Shown here: piece by piece, positions 44,601-51,859 of the stretch
How the letters are laid out: every line of letters begins with the position of its first letter
Position numbering within the stretch: the first letter of the stretch is position 1
Source: Chitinophaga japonensis
GTDB lineage: Bacteria > Bacteroidota > Bacteroidia > Chitinophagales > Chitinophagaceae
Direction of reading: 5' to 3'
NCBI RefSeq assembly: GCF_007830125.1
Contig: NZ_VLLG01000002.1
Span: forward strand, 382,985 to 446,984
Length of the DNA stretch: 64,000 nt
Made by a program: the position numbers and the translations under genes
Notes under the pieces: generated by a model
What the model was told of the DNA's origin: nothing
Databases searched by the model: none
What the model saw: only the letters and a program-made list of their open reading frames with translations

Positions 44601-44642
44601 TACAATACAATTAAAGGAAAAGTGGCGGTAAAAATGAGGCAT
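35691..44642 (-). CDS. Giant T9SS surface protein with three beta-helix modules, IgGFc-binding-like and PKD domains
   Basis: From the ATG at 44642 (signal FNCIVLLTLLLSANTYAQ) the protein has about 2,983 residues; an ATG at 44714 is also in frame. Three long repeats begin GTFTIDK (about 317), GTYTINK (about 889) and GVYTINP (about 1459). Each starts with a conserved G-x-VVFNV-type segment and continues as a right-handed beta-helix, preceded by a Cys-rich Ig-like segment. From about 2,090 (RFWVGYGHNNN) follow an IgGFc-binding-like region, PKD (WNFGDSTTSIEQAP, about 2,670), fibronectin-like and type-B sorting domains (IPNAFTPNGDGLNDLF, about 2,902). Likely a fibre-like adhesin. Confidence 0.88.
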   Translation of the reverse strand: MPHFYRHFSFNCIVLLTLLLSANTYAQTDIAIGNGATGNTDWVYPCPLADSYDATRMQFLYLASELATAGMAAGNINAIRFRVTDLGMYVGANSAVDNMTVKIGTTASGSLNATSWEPGATVVYGPANHLPVMGNNSFPFAIPFFWNGTDNIVIEICTDAGATDSRMANPYVTWTTGLSFNGSHTIGENFNGNLCDAASGSSQGDPTTRPDIIFNWTAAGPCNSTTLTAGTAVASVPRACGAESFMLTLSGASLATGLSYQWQSSTDNVSWSNIPGATAAAHKASQAASTYYRAIVTCASGGSATSTAVQVTTPLPVSGTFTIDKTQPAGSGNFQSFNDAWNYVRCGVNGPVVFNVAASSGTYNEQLVLYQVPGSSATNTITFNGAAGAGITYTATGTNDRAVIKLDGGDHYIFNDLAVTAAGNGSSQYGYGFHLLNNADSNRISHCNISTATVLSGDKYAGIVVSSSHSSAISEGVAECDANVFADNIITGGRYGITLAGSSAVANGNNRITGNTLLDFSETGIYIACSFNTVVDSNYLSRPAAPPAAGTVNGIYVTNLNSRLTLSRNTITNMFGGAVSSATFYGICFMSAAGLGGGLENKVYNNLLYNINGGANVYGLYNSASHNTLYYHNTISLDGTGSGTTADHFARGFYQEDATGIRLQNNNIVVSRSGPGEHTAIWFNTYSSDIVSDHNNLYVPAGVGIRQTGYIHDTGRTSLYDWQTAAGLDAASASANPLFVDLAGGDLHPQDAALDNTGANAGIATDITGAARSAATPDIGAYEFAAPPCVVPPLGGSATLSQSDVCIGASVTLSLSGHSSGAGQTYQLESSTAQTGPFQPVGAATVSPEFGFTANTTLYYRVTVSCGGSSASSGAVLLTVHQAFPSGTYTINKNAPSGSGNFTSFNAAYGALSCGIDGPVVFNVVPGSGPYNEQLIMKAVRGASGVNTITFNGNGNVLQYSGDDTDQRAVIKLDGGGHFIIDSLIIDATGSGNYGYGVQLLNNADSNIVKSCVIKSSMAPASTNAFAGIVISAAHDDPTATGDTWCDDNLFESNTITGGHYGIAIAGDPVYFAWSSNFIKGNRVINNTVSDFYERGIYVIGTEATLIEQNIISRPSRAGVGDFYGMYLDQTNAALSVRRNRITNPFGGDPASTASFYGMYLDYSGHEIPANIINNLVYNINGAGEEYGIYSNGGRFLNILHNTISLDNTQLAGNNTAATNGFYISFAGDSVVFRNNIVTITRGGSGMKHGFNVAIGDVIPLVLDKNDYYINGAGGNNYIGYRNASRATLDEWRLITKRDLHSISEDPVYADEPSGDLTPTVAPLDNTGDPLGVLGDILGADRSTTTPDIGAYEFSPAPCISGVIAGTAAATPDSGMCMGSIITLSLTGNTVSGYQTYRWQRAATLSGPWEDISDTLYVPTFKTEALANGYYRCVVSCTGISDTSATAQVQLNAPLPGGVYTINPDGSGDYPSFNAAVAAMACGIGGAVTFDVAPGTYTEQVYMRRIAGASDTSRVTFRAANGDATAVTLTADGTTAANYVLKLDSASYITCKNISITATSGVYGRVVELAGTSSYDSLLNNIITTGATTATGTARAAIYGAPLKGKGVVIQGNTISNGSSGIYIAGTSINRSNNLRITSNTLSGFYQYGIYAAQSNGTAITDNAITMAAPLSNTAYGIYTADGDSAYQVSGNLLGISNATTTVYGISVQRSQAFQADPGNIRGNRIAAIDANAGNLYGLHVSGTANARIINNVISIGTSGNNSYGLYGTSNINAACYNNTVYSTATSANNNIAAYFTDGYDDQHYVDIRNNIFAHEGGGKALYLGNLQRFYSDYNLLYTTGGTLVQQGFSDEYATLADWRAGGDLDVHSIVYQPAFVNNINLEPAISSPDVWAMHGRGIQLNGNDEDIHHQPRPATLKAGVPDLGAYEFVPTSVPVASVPVPSAPAPNTTQHFMLGTDTVYTIQWGATVPSSITVRRYSGVMPPGLAPGTDYMYFYVDTDVTPVAPLHYTVRQHYLDPWRGFIDSEARIRLGRTDDAGAWTVDTASSVNTTENIITRANLDYIDKLTGLTNPGIAYPPTDSSAADTSNLGTRFWVGYGHNNNVTSLVVKVGGGDHDANVTVKVNGTSWVRQYHVPAHTFVTSDPIPRTGVSGAVLLTEGLSDRGILIESDEPVAAYAQADGILAVTGSTQLLPVGAYGYEYYALTWEQRNYDINVHSWFYVIADHDSTMVEITPSSPTLGGRQPGEPFVVTLQKGEVYQVLAAVKSENEGYDLSGSKIRAISNASGKCYPIAVFSGNSRGFIDCAESFVPFGNYLIQQNLPAQQWGTAFLTAPTSRAGTPEIPQTNYYRVLVKDPATVVTLNGAPLTGLVNNFYQYESADADYIEADKPVMVAQFIPGASVACDFGQTAPEMFYLPDVGHGIRRADFYRSAAATGDDNYLTLVIPTAGLPSLRIDGGNIFDSTYSHPNKAGYTVVVKRWEPANTTGTVYSDSAFTAIAYGLGGSNSYGFVLGRSISQLTGLPGITNVYDSSGNYSRFTCVGTPFRYSILLPVQPTRIVWQFSKATSNMVPDADSIQLNPVPVDTVWIHGRSYYRFELQAEYEFTATGQYTVPVAFTHPVIENCASTVEVELTVNVVGSPVADFDIAYSGCMNDVAQFTPDVSAENGDVVNRFLWNFGDSTTSIEQAPVKEYTAPGNYTVTLRAITQEGCVADTAKPLEAKEVAVFSFVQDTVIACPGTGVTLAVADPATGVVYNWYDALSGGDLVHTGSSLTIAPLTATQTYYVSADLNGCVSRPRQAVTGLLAPAIAVPVLRVDSLRPDRVRFAWDAVPGADSYQVSTNNGTTWITPSSGPQGLFHIIAGLQGGTAVSLMVKAIDPNGCGDGISEALLTHTLPGQLFIPNAFTPNGDGLNDLFKVEGYVRSVQLQVFNQWGEKVFESADQARGWDDSYKGTLQPSGVYIYVCSIILDDGSKVLKKGAIHLIR

Positions 44643-44790
44643 AAGCAACCGTGTTTCATCTGTTAAATAACTCGGTGAAATTAGCAGGCATCCTGCTGGC
44701 GGGCATGAGCGCAAACATTCTATTTTAAATATGAATGGAAACCACTAATTTTAGACTCGTCAGCCACAGACATCTTTTAATCCATACCAT

Positions 44791-46860
44791 ATGACCCGTA
44801 GGAGCTTCGGCCCCCGGTATGGGGCGCCGTTTGTTTGTGGCGAAACCAGCCTTCCCTTTATTTACCGCCTGCTTATGATCCCGCTGCTGCTGGCCTGCCT
44901 CGTTTTGCGCGCACAGGAGCCCGGCGTAGTGATCCGCTCCGGGCCCTGCGATACCGCGGAGGTGGACCGCTGCCTGGAAAGATCCCGTCAACTGGTGGAA
45001 GTACATGACGACAGCGTGGCCTATTACCTGCGAATGGCCGTACAGCAAAGCTATCACTGCAATTTCCATGACCGGATCATTATCTCCCTTACGGAGCTGG
45101 CGGCGTGGCATTTTGGCCACAGCACGGATCAGGCCATCCGTTATGCTCACCTGGCCATACGGGAGCACCAGCAGCGCAGTCCTACCAGTAAAAGAGGGGG
45201 ACAGATCATTTACAAGGCCTATAATGTATTGGCCAAAAGCTATGAAACGAGAGGCATGATCGACTCTTCCGCTTACTATTATTACCTGCTGAACGATGTG
45301 ATCGAGAACGGCACCATCACCGACCCGGAGTATGCCGTAGCGGTATACAGCCAGTTGGCCCTTTTCTGGCTCAACAGCCACTGGGATGTGAACGAAGGCA
45401 ATGTAGAAGCCACCCGATTTTTCATTGAGCGGTCCAAAGCAGCCGAAGCGTATTTAAAAGATAGCTCCATGCAGGCTTACATGAGCTACCTGCTGCAGGG
45501 CGCGTATTATTTCTGTGTTGGGCGCTACGATTCCTCCCGGTATTACTATCATGCTTTCCTGGCGCAACGGCAGCGTGCAGGCACTTCCAATGCCACCTGG
45601 GAAGCGGCCATTTACCTGAACATAAGCGAAACCTACCTGGCGGAAAACAACACACGGGAAGCGATCCAATACATCCGGCAAACGCTGGCCCTGCGGGACC
45701 GGCTGGCGGGCGCCCCCCGCTACCTGCTGCTGGCCCGGCTCTACCTGTCCAAAGCCTATTACCTGGAAAAGTCCTACCATAAGAGCATCGCGGCATTTGA
45801 GGCGGCCTTCCGGGAAACCAGCGGGGAGTCCATGCTGGGCAAGGAAGTGATAGCCGCCTACCAGACCGTCTCCAACGCCTACGAAGCGCTGAATATGCCG
45901 CAGCAGGCGCTGGCTTACAAGAATACCTACATTCAGTTGCATGACAGCCTGATGAAAAAAGATAAACTGGACCTGATGAACCGGCTGCAGATGAAATTCC
46001 GCGTAGCGGAAAAAGATAAAGCGCTGGCGGAGCAAAAGCTGATCATTACGGAAAGCGAGAACGACGCCCGCAGGAAGAATTCCCTGATAGCGGCCGTTTC
46101 CATGCTCACGGTTTTCCTGCTGATCGTTTTTATACTGTGGCAGCGCAGCAACCGGCACAAACAGCACCTGCAGCAAAAGACCATCAACAATTTCCAGCAG
46201 AAAATGGAGATCGCCAGCCTGAATGCCACCATCAACGGCGCGGAAAAGGAAAGGGCCCGGATTGCGCGGGAACTGCACGACGGCATCGGCGGCCTGCTGG
46301 CAGCCGCCAAAATGAACTTTGAAATGGTAAAGGCCACCTACCACCTGCACAACAGGACCGACTTTATGGACGGGCTATCCCTGCTTTCGGAAGCAGCTAC
46401 CGAATTACGGAAAACAGCGCACAACATGATGCCCGAAATACTGCTGCAGGAAGGGCTGGTGGAAGCAGTAAGCCATTTCTGCAGCACGGTGGCCCGCAAC
46501 AGCGGCACCCATATCCATTTCCAGACCTCCGGCGCCATCCGCGCCTTTGACCCGAACTTTGAGCTGGCCGTATACCGCGTAATACAGGAGCTGGTGCATA
46601 ATGTGCTGAAGCACGCCGCCGCCACGGAAGCCATTATCCAGATGGGCTTTAGTGAAGACGTATTTGACCTGAGCATAGAGGATAACGGCATCGGCATGCC
46701 GGACAATATACTGTCCGTCAGGAGCGGTATTGGGCTGAAAAGCATTGCGGAACGGCTGAAGATCATTCACGGGAAAATGGACATCCGCAACCTGCCGGGC
46801 GGCGGCGCTGGCATCTACCTGGAAATAAACCTGCAAAAAGAAAATATCGCTACCCTATGA
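44791..46860 (+). CDS. TPR-containing sensor histidine kinase (HisKA_3 type)
   Basis: The 689-residue frame may really start at 44875 (MIPLLLACLVLRAQ, a signal peptide). Tetratricopeptide-like helices fill about 60-400, and a membrane helix lies near 431-449 (SLIAAVSMLTVFLLIVFIL). The kinase core follows: phospho-acceptor H496 in RIARELHDGIGG, N-box and G1 in EDNGIGMPDNI, and GIGLKSIAERL. It belongs to the NarL/DegU-partner class. The last codon overlaps the response regulator start (ATGA), so both act as one two-component system. The signal sensed is unknown. Confidence 0.92.
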   Translation: MTRRSFGPRYGAPFVCGETSLPFIYRLLMIPLLLACLVLRAQEPGVVIRSGPCDTAEVDRCLERSRQLVEVHDDSVAYYLRMAVQQSYHCNFHDRIIISLTELAAWHFGHSTDQAIRYAHLAIREHQQRSPTSKRGGQIIYKAYNVLAKSYETRGMIDSSAYYYYLLNDVIENGTITDPEYAVAVYSQLALFWLNSHWDVNEGNVEATRFFIERSKAAEAYLKDSSMQAYMSYLLQGAYYFCVGRYDSSRYYYHAFLAQRQRAGTSNATWEAAIYLNISETYLAENNTREAIQYIRQTLALRDRLAGAPRYLLLARLYLSKAYYLEKSYHKSIAAFEAAFRETSGESMLGKEVIAAYQTVSNAYEALNMPQQALAYKNTYIQLHDSLMKKDKLDLMNRLQMKFRVAEKDKALAEQKLIITESENDARRKNSLIAAVSMLTVFLLIVFILWQRSNRHKQHLQQKTINNFQQKMEIASLNATINGAEKERARIARELHDGIGGLLAAAKMNFEMVKATYHLHNRTDFMDGLSLLSEAATELRKTAHNMMPEILLQEGLVEAVSHFCSTVARNSGTHIHFQTSGAIRAFDPNFELAVYRVIQELVHNVLKHAAATEAIIQMGFSEDVFDLSIEDNGIGMPDNILSVRSGIGLKSIAERLKIIHGKMDIRNLPGGGAGIYLEINLQKENIATL

Positions 46861-47477
46861 TACAAATCGCTATTGCAGACGATCATGCCCTGATCCTGAA
46901 CGGGCTGCAGAAAATCATTGCCAGCCATCCTGATATGCAAGTGACCGGGGCCTATATGAACGGGGAAAGCCTGCTGGGCGGGCTGGCCCTTCAACAACCC
47001 GACATCCTGCTGCTGGACATCCAGATGCCCGGGCAGAACGGCATTGAGCTGGCGGGCATCATCCACAAAAAATATCCTTCGGTGAAAATAATCGCCCTGA
47101 CCAACATTGAAGTGCTACCACAGGTAAAGAAAATGATGCGGCAGGGCTGCAGCGGCTATTTCCTGAAAGACGTGGCGCCGGACGAGCTGATCTGCGCCAT
47201 CCGCAGCGTATATGAGGGAGAGGAAGCAGTACACGAACGGCTGCGCAAGGAGCTGACCCGCCACTTTTTCACCAGCGACCACCCCACCGTGATCACCCGC
47301 CGGGAAGTGGAAATACTACGGCTCATCGCAGACGAGCACACCAATCCCGAGATAGCGGACAAACTGTGCATCAGCCTGCATACTGTCGAGAATCATCGTA
47401 ACCGTATACTGCAGAAGCTGGGCGTAAAGAACACGGCGGGCCTTATTCGGAAGGCGATAGAACAGGGGCTGATATAG
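46857..47477 (+). CDS. NarL/FixJ-family response regulator
   Basis: The 206-residue protein has a receiver domain with phospho-acceptor D54 (LLLDIQMPGQNG), the conserved K in FLKDVAPDE, and a LuxR-type DNA-binding domain at about 140-206 (VITRREVEILRLIADEHTNPEIADKL). It pairs with the kinase encoded directly before it. Its last 35 nt overlap the end of the convergent CPBP protease gene. Confidence 0.95.
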   Translation: MIQIAIADDHALILNGLQKIIASHPDMQVTGAYMNGESLLGGLALQQPDILLLDIQMPGQNGIELAGIIHKKYPSVKIIALTNIEVLPQVKKMMRQGCSGYFLKDVAPDELICAIRSVYEGEEAVHERLRKELTRHFFTSDHPTVITRREVEILRLIADEHTNPEIADKLCISLHTVENHRNRILQKLGVKNTAGLIRKAIEQGLI

Positions 47478-48354
47478 CCCCGTCCGCAGCCGGCAGTTCT
47501 TTCCGCTTCAGCCAGCAAACAACCGCCACGATCACCGTGGCAATGGGCAGCCCGATGCCAAATTCGTCGATATAAAGCCTCGTATCACCGGTATCCACCG
47601 TAAGTGGTGTAAACATCGTTTGGATGAACAGGTTATGGCTGGCGTGCAGGATGGCGCCGGTCCACAGGCTGCCGGATTTCATCCTGAACCAGGTGTATAT
47701 AAAACAGGCGGCTATCACCAGCACCGTAAAGCAGATGAGCGCCAGCCATTTGGGACCGCCCAGGTTATAATCAGCCAGCAGCAATAAGGGATAATGGTAA
47801 ATGGACCAGATCACGCCCATCCACAAAGAGGTAGCGGTATAGGAATTAAGCCTGGCCAGTTGCGGCGTGAGAAATCCCCGCCAGCCGATCTCCTCGCCCA
47901 AAGCGGAGCCAAGGGAACGGGCCATGCCAAAGGTGCCGGCCAGCAGCACAAAGAAGAAGATCACCCAGCCATCCGGCAGGGACCAGCCAAAGCCTTTGGC
48001 TACGCCGGCCACAAACTCCCTGTCATAAAAGCCGCCCTTACCGCTGATCCAGATCACAGCATAGGCAGCCAGGGTGTACAAAAAGGGAATAGCGTAGGCC
48101 CATAACTGGTATTTGGTCTTTCCCCACTGCCATCCCAGCGATGCAATGGGTATGCCTCTCAGGCGGCAGGTGATCAACGCGGCCAGTCCCGGGCACCACA
48201 TAATGAGCAAGGCAAATGACACCGGGCTGTGGCCCGCTGCAATGCTGCCGCTGCGCGCACACAGGTAATAAACAGGCAGGCATAGCAGTGTAGTGATCAC
48301 CAGGAAGGTGGCAATGTTTTTCCGGATCTCGGGTTTTGCAGGTTTGTTTTCCAT
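47443..48354 (-). CDS. CPBP-family intramembrane metalloprotease
   Basis: The 303-residue, multi-helix protein has the Abi/CPBP motifs: EEIGWRGFL (glutamate pair and arginine), a histidine in WSIYHYPL and a further one in ILHASHNLF. Family members include prenyl-protein proteases and bacteriocin-immunity proteins. The beta-propeller gene lies 5 nt upstream, so the two are co-transcribed. The C-terminal codons overlap the response regulator gene on the other strand. Confidence 0.9.
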   Translation of the reverse strand: MENKPAKPEIRKNIATFLVITTLLCLPVYYLCARSGSIAAGHSPVSFALLIMWCPGLAALITCRLRGIPIASLGWQWGKTKYQLWAYAIPFLYTLAAYAVIWISGKGGFYDREFVAGVAKGFGWSLPDGWVIFFFVLLAGTFGMARSLGSALGEEIGWRGFLTPQLARLNSYTATSLWMGVIWSIYHYPLLLLADYNLGGPKWLALICFTVLVIAACFIYTWFRMKSGSLWTGAILHASHNLFIQTMFTPLTVDTGDTRLYIDEFGIGLPIATVIVAVVCWLKRKELPAADGAISAPVLSPSE

Positions 48355-48359
48355 AAGGT

Positions 48360-49250
48360 TTATTGAAAGGGTTCAGGAAGATAGCGGGTACTGATCCACC
48401 TCACATCCAGGTTGCTGCTGAAGAAAAAGTATTGCCCGTCGGGCGTCAGGTAGCCGCAGTATTCATAGGTATCTGTATTGATGCGCGGGCCGGCATTACG
48501 CGCGGCGCTCCATTTGCCGGCAGTGCGCCTGGTATAATAAATATCTGCGGAGCCGTGGCCGTCTGCCCGGTCCACCGCGGTGAAAAGCAGCAACTGTTCA
48601 TCCGGCGAAATGCAGGGATCATGCTCCATAGCCGGCGAGTTCACCGCCGGGCCCAGGTTTTCCGGCGTGGTGTACCGCCCGTTCTCCAGGCGGCTGACGT
48701 AGATATCAAATGAGCCATACCCTCCTGTGCGCGAAGAGGCGAAATAGATATTGCCGTTCTGCGAGAGGGACACGTAATACTCCGTACTGTCGGAATTGAC
48801 CGCAGCCAGGTTTTCCGGTGCGGACCAGGCACCATTTGCCTGCGGGCGTATGCGCCAGATATCGTAGTCCGGGATGGTGTCTGATGCATGCCGGGGGCGG
48901 TTGGAAATATAATAGAGCGCGCCATCGGGACCAAAGAAGGGATCGGCCTGGGAGTAAGCCGCTTCATTGAACGGGGCTGCTACCGGCGCTGTCCATTGCT
49001 CCCCGTCATACCTGGAACAAAGCATCTGCCAGCGGCCGCCGGAGGAGCGGCAAAAGTAAAAAGACCGGCCATCCGGCGAAAAAGCGGCGTTGAAATCAAG
49101 CGAATCCCCCGAGACGATGCCCGGCAAAAAGCGAAGGGCCACCGAGTCCGGCAGAGGCGCCGGGTAAGGGATCTGCGCATCGGCAGCAGTCTGGCAGCGC
49201 GCAGCAGTGAACCAGCAGGCCAGCAGGCAACAGTAGCGGATATAGTTCAT
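48360..49250 (-). CDS. Secreted WD40-like (PD40/TolB-type) beta-propeller protein
   Basis: The ATG at 49250 (MNYIRYCCLLACWFTAARCQ) gives a lipoprotein- or Sec-type signal and about 296 residues. An upstream ATG at 49307 falls exactly in a terminator-like hairpin and is rejected. Repeated blades read AFSPDGRSFYFCR, FFGPDGALYYISNR, YVSLSQNGNIYFAS, CISPDEQLLLFTA and YLTPDGQYFFFSS, the pattern of PD40 repeats. It may bind a surface or substrate molecule, and its partner is the CPBP protease downstream. Confidence 0.88.
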   Translation of the reverse strand: MNYIRYCCLLACWFTAARCQTAADAQIPYPAPLPDSVALRFLPGIVSGDSLDFNAAFSPDGRSFYFCRSSGGRWQMLCSRYDGEQWTAPVAAPFNEAAYSQADPFFGPDGALYYISNRPRHASDTIPDYDIWRIRPQANGAWSAPENLAAVNSDSTEYYVSLSQNGNIYFASSRTGGYGSFDIYVSRLENGRYTTPENLGPAVNSPAMEHDPCISPDEQLLLFTAVDRADGHGSADIYYTRRTAGKWSAARNAGPRINTDTYEYCGYLTPDGQYFFFSSNLDVRWISTRYLPEPFQ

Positions 49251-49279
49251 GGTATAGTAAAATACGGATTTAAATGCAA

Positions 49280-49307
49280 ATGGGGCTGACATCACTGTCA
49301 GCCCCAT
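49280..49307 (-). terminator. Hairpin terminator after the TonB receptor gene
   Basis: The arms ATGGGGCTGACA (49280-49291) and TGTCAGCCCCAT (49296-49307) are perfect with a 4-nt loop and lie 26 nt past the stop of the receptor gene. Downstream on the minus strand the sequence is T-rich but not a clean T-run, so the strength is uncertain. Confidence 0.7.
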
Positions 49308-49333
49308 GGTTCCATCAACTGTAAATGCCGTGC

Positions 49334-51757
49334 TTAGAATCTGAAAGCCGCACTGGCAGAAAATCTTCTCGGCATCTGCGGTTCTATGGTAGACCAGCCT
49401 TTATAATATTCCTTGTTGGTAATGTTATCCAGCTTCAGGTTGATGCTGAATTTGTCTGCATTGTAGAACAGGGAGCCATTCAACACCACATAGGAAGGCA
49501 GGGTAAAAACGCCGGTGGTCACCCGGTTCAGGATCATGTTCTCCCCGGAATAGTTACCGCCAAAACCAATGCCGAAGCCCTTTACCGGGCCGCCGGTAAA
49601 CCGGTAGCTGGCCCATAAATTGGCCTGGTGCCCGGGGCCGGCTTCTTCGGGGCGCCGGTCCAGGTAGTCCTTGTCGGTAGTTTCCGTAAGCTTGCTGTCG
49701 TTATAGGCATAGCCGGCCACAATGTGCAGCCCTGCAATGGGTGTGGCTACCAGCTCTGCGTCTATACCCCGGCTGTAGCGGTTGCCGCCCTGGGTGTAAA
49801 ACCCTACACGGCTGGCTTCCTGCATCACAATATCAGATACTTTGATGTCATAATAGCTCAAGGTAGCCGTGAGCAGGCCGCCGATGGCATTTACTTTCAC
49901 CCCGCCTTCCCATTGGTTGGCGTGCTCGGGGTCAAAAGTTTTGGTGCTGCCATCGTTCTGCAAACGGGGCGCCTGGTTCACAAAACCATTCATATAGTTG
50001 GCAAATACAGACATGGTATTGGGAATGAACTGGTATACCAGGCCAAATTTGGGCGACAACGCGGTTTGGCTGTATTTGTCGGCTTCGCCGGCGGTAAGGC
50101 CGCCATTCTTGAAATGGTCTACCCGCAGGCTGGCCATAGCGGACAACTGCGGCGTGAAGTTGAACACATCGGAGATGTAGGCGCTGTACACTTCCTGCGT
50201 TACGTTGGAATTAGTAACAGTGGCGCCCTGTAGCAGGGAGTCCATATGCTCCCTGGACAGGATACCGGTGTCATCCAATCCTATGATCACGGCGCCATTT
50301 CCCACATAGCCGGTGCTGTTATTGATAGTATTACTATTAAAATAATCCAGGCCAACCACCACGCGGTTACGCATGCTGCCGATCATAAAATCGCCCAGGA
50401 AATTCTGCTGTATATCGGTAGTGGTAGTGGTGGCGTTCTGGTCATTGACGTAGCGGGAGAATACGCTGGGTATATCAGGATAACCCGGTACGTACTGGGA
50501 TGATTCATACAGGTAGGAATAATACCCCTGAGATTTTGCGGTGCTCCTGGACACCACGGTCTGCGAGGTCCACCGGTCGGATAATTTATACCGCATCTGC
50601 GCCTGCAGCGTGGTAGTAGGTGTTTTGATGGTCAGGTTATTGCTGGTATAAGAGCGTTTTTTATCATAGCCCAGCTCTTCCAGGCTTTTCCGGTGCAGCT
50701 CCGTGCTCCGGTCAAAGAAAAGCATAGTAGGATTGGTGCCTTCCGCATCCAGGAACTCGGCGTTGAGCAAAAAGGTAAGCCGGTCCGTAGCCTTGTAAGT
50801 AAGGGCGGGCGCAATGAAGCGGGTTTTCCTGAAACCGGCGTCCTGGAAGCTCTGCTCATCATGATACGCACCGTTCACGCGCAGCAGCACCTTGCCGTCC
50901 TTGTCCAGCGGGGTATTGATGTCGGCTGTAAAGCGGTTCAGGCCGTAGCTGCCGCCGGTGTAGCTGATCTCGCCGCCAAAGTGCTCGTAAGGGCGCTTGG
51001 TGATGGTATTGATCAAACCGCCATAGGAAATAACGGTGCCGCCAAACAAAGTGCCGGAGGGGCCTCTCACCACTTCTATCCTTTCTACATTGGCTACATC
51101 CAGTCCCCCGTTGGTAAGGCCCGGCAGGCCGTTTACCAGGGTGGGCTGCACGGCAAAGCCGCGCAGGGAGTAATAGCCGGCGCCATCGCCGCCGCGGCCG
51201 GTAGAGGACCACAGCTTGCCAAGGCCGGGCGCGTTCTTCAAGGCATCGTCATAGCTGGTCACCACCTGTTCTTTTATCAGGTTGCCGGAGATCACGGAGT
51301 ATACCTGCGGGTTCTCGATGTTCTTCAGCGGCAGCTTGGCCACGTATTCGCTGCGGGAACGGGTGAGCCGGTTATGGTTACCGGTGATCACCACTTCGCT
51401 CAGCTTCTTTTCAGAAAGATTGAGCTGCAGGTCCACCGTAATGGTTTGCCCTTTTTCCACGGTTACGGTCTGCGTCACGGTCTCATAGCCTATCAGCGAT
51501 ACTTCCACGGTGTAGGTACCGGGATTGACATTGCGCAGCGTGAAAACGCCCTGGTCGTCCGTCAGCGTGTTCTTCCGGGTGCCTTTCAGTTGCACGGATA
51601 CGGCCGGCGCGGGTTTGTTATCTGAAGTTCTTACAATGCCTTTGATGATGCCCCCGTTGTCCGTTTCATTCGCATAAAGCGAGCCGATGCCCAGGAGGCA
51701 GGAGAAAATAAAAAATACTGTTTTCTGTAAAAATACCTTGTACGTTGTGTTGTCCAT
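49334..51757 (-). CDS. TonB-dependent siderophore-type receptor
   Basis: The 807-residue protein has a signal peptide (to SLYANE), a carboxypeptidase-regulatory-like domain (about 35-115), and a plug domain (about 130-280, including GGLDVANVERIEVVRGPSGTLFGG). A beta-barrel ends in the aromatic terminus SASAAFRF. The plug pattern VNGLPGLTNGGLD and barrel motif PEHANQWEGG match FhuA/FcuA-type siderophore receptors rather than SusC. No SusD follows. The siderophore cannot be read from sequence. The GlxA-like gene 102 nt upstream may regulate it. Confidence 0.88.
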   Translation of the reverse strand: MDNTTYKVFLQKTVFFIFSCLLGIGSLYANETDNGGIIKGIVRTSDNKPAPAVSVQLKGTRKNTLTDDQGVFTLRNVNPGTYTVEVSLIGYETVTQTVTVEKGQTITVDLQLNLSEKKLSEVVITGNHNRLTRSRSEYVAKLPLKNIENPQVYSVISGNLIKEQVVTSYDDALKNAPGLGKLWSSTGRGGDGAGYYSLRGFAVQPTLVNGLPGLTNGGLDVANVERIEVVRGPSGTLFGGTVISYGGLINTITKRPYEHFGGEISYTGGSYGLNRFTADINTPLDKDGKVLLRVNGAYHDEQSFQDAGFRKTRFIAPALTYKATDRLTFLLNAEFLDAEGTNPTMLFFDRSTELHRKSLEELGYDKKRSYTSNNLTIKTPTTTLQAQMRYKLSDRWTSQTVVSRSTAKSQGYYSYLYESSQYVPGYPDIPSVFSRYVNDQNATTTTTDIQQNFLGDFMIGSMRNRVVVGLDYFNSNTINNSTGYVGNGAVIIGLDDTGILSREHMDSLLQGATVTNSNVTQEVYSAYISDVFNFTPQLSAMASLRVDHFKNGGLTAGEADKYSQTALSPKFGLVYQFIPNTMSVFANYMNGFVNQAPRLQNDGSTKTFDPEHANQWEGGVKVNAIGGLLTATLSYYDIKVSDIVMQEASRVGFYTQGGNRYSRGIDAELVATPIAGLHIVAGYAYNDSKLTETTDKDYLDRRPEEAGPGHQANLWASYRFTGGPVKGFGIGFGGNYSGENMILNRVTTGVFTLPSYVVLNGSLFYNADKFSINLKLDNITNKEYYKGWSTIEPQMPRRFSASAAFRF

Positions 51758-51859
51758 AATAATCCCTATCTAATTCAGCCGCAAAGTTCTTCCAGGAGGC
51801 GCCGGTGTAGTACCTCCGATCGGGAAAAATATTTACGCAAAAGGGAAAATTATGGCTGC

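Noticed and set aside
48360..49307. Start of the beta-propeller gene at 49307
   Set aside because: That ATG is part of a perfect terminator-like hairpin; the signal peptide begins at 49250.
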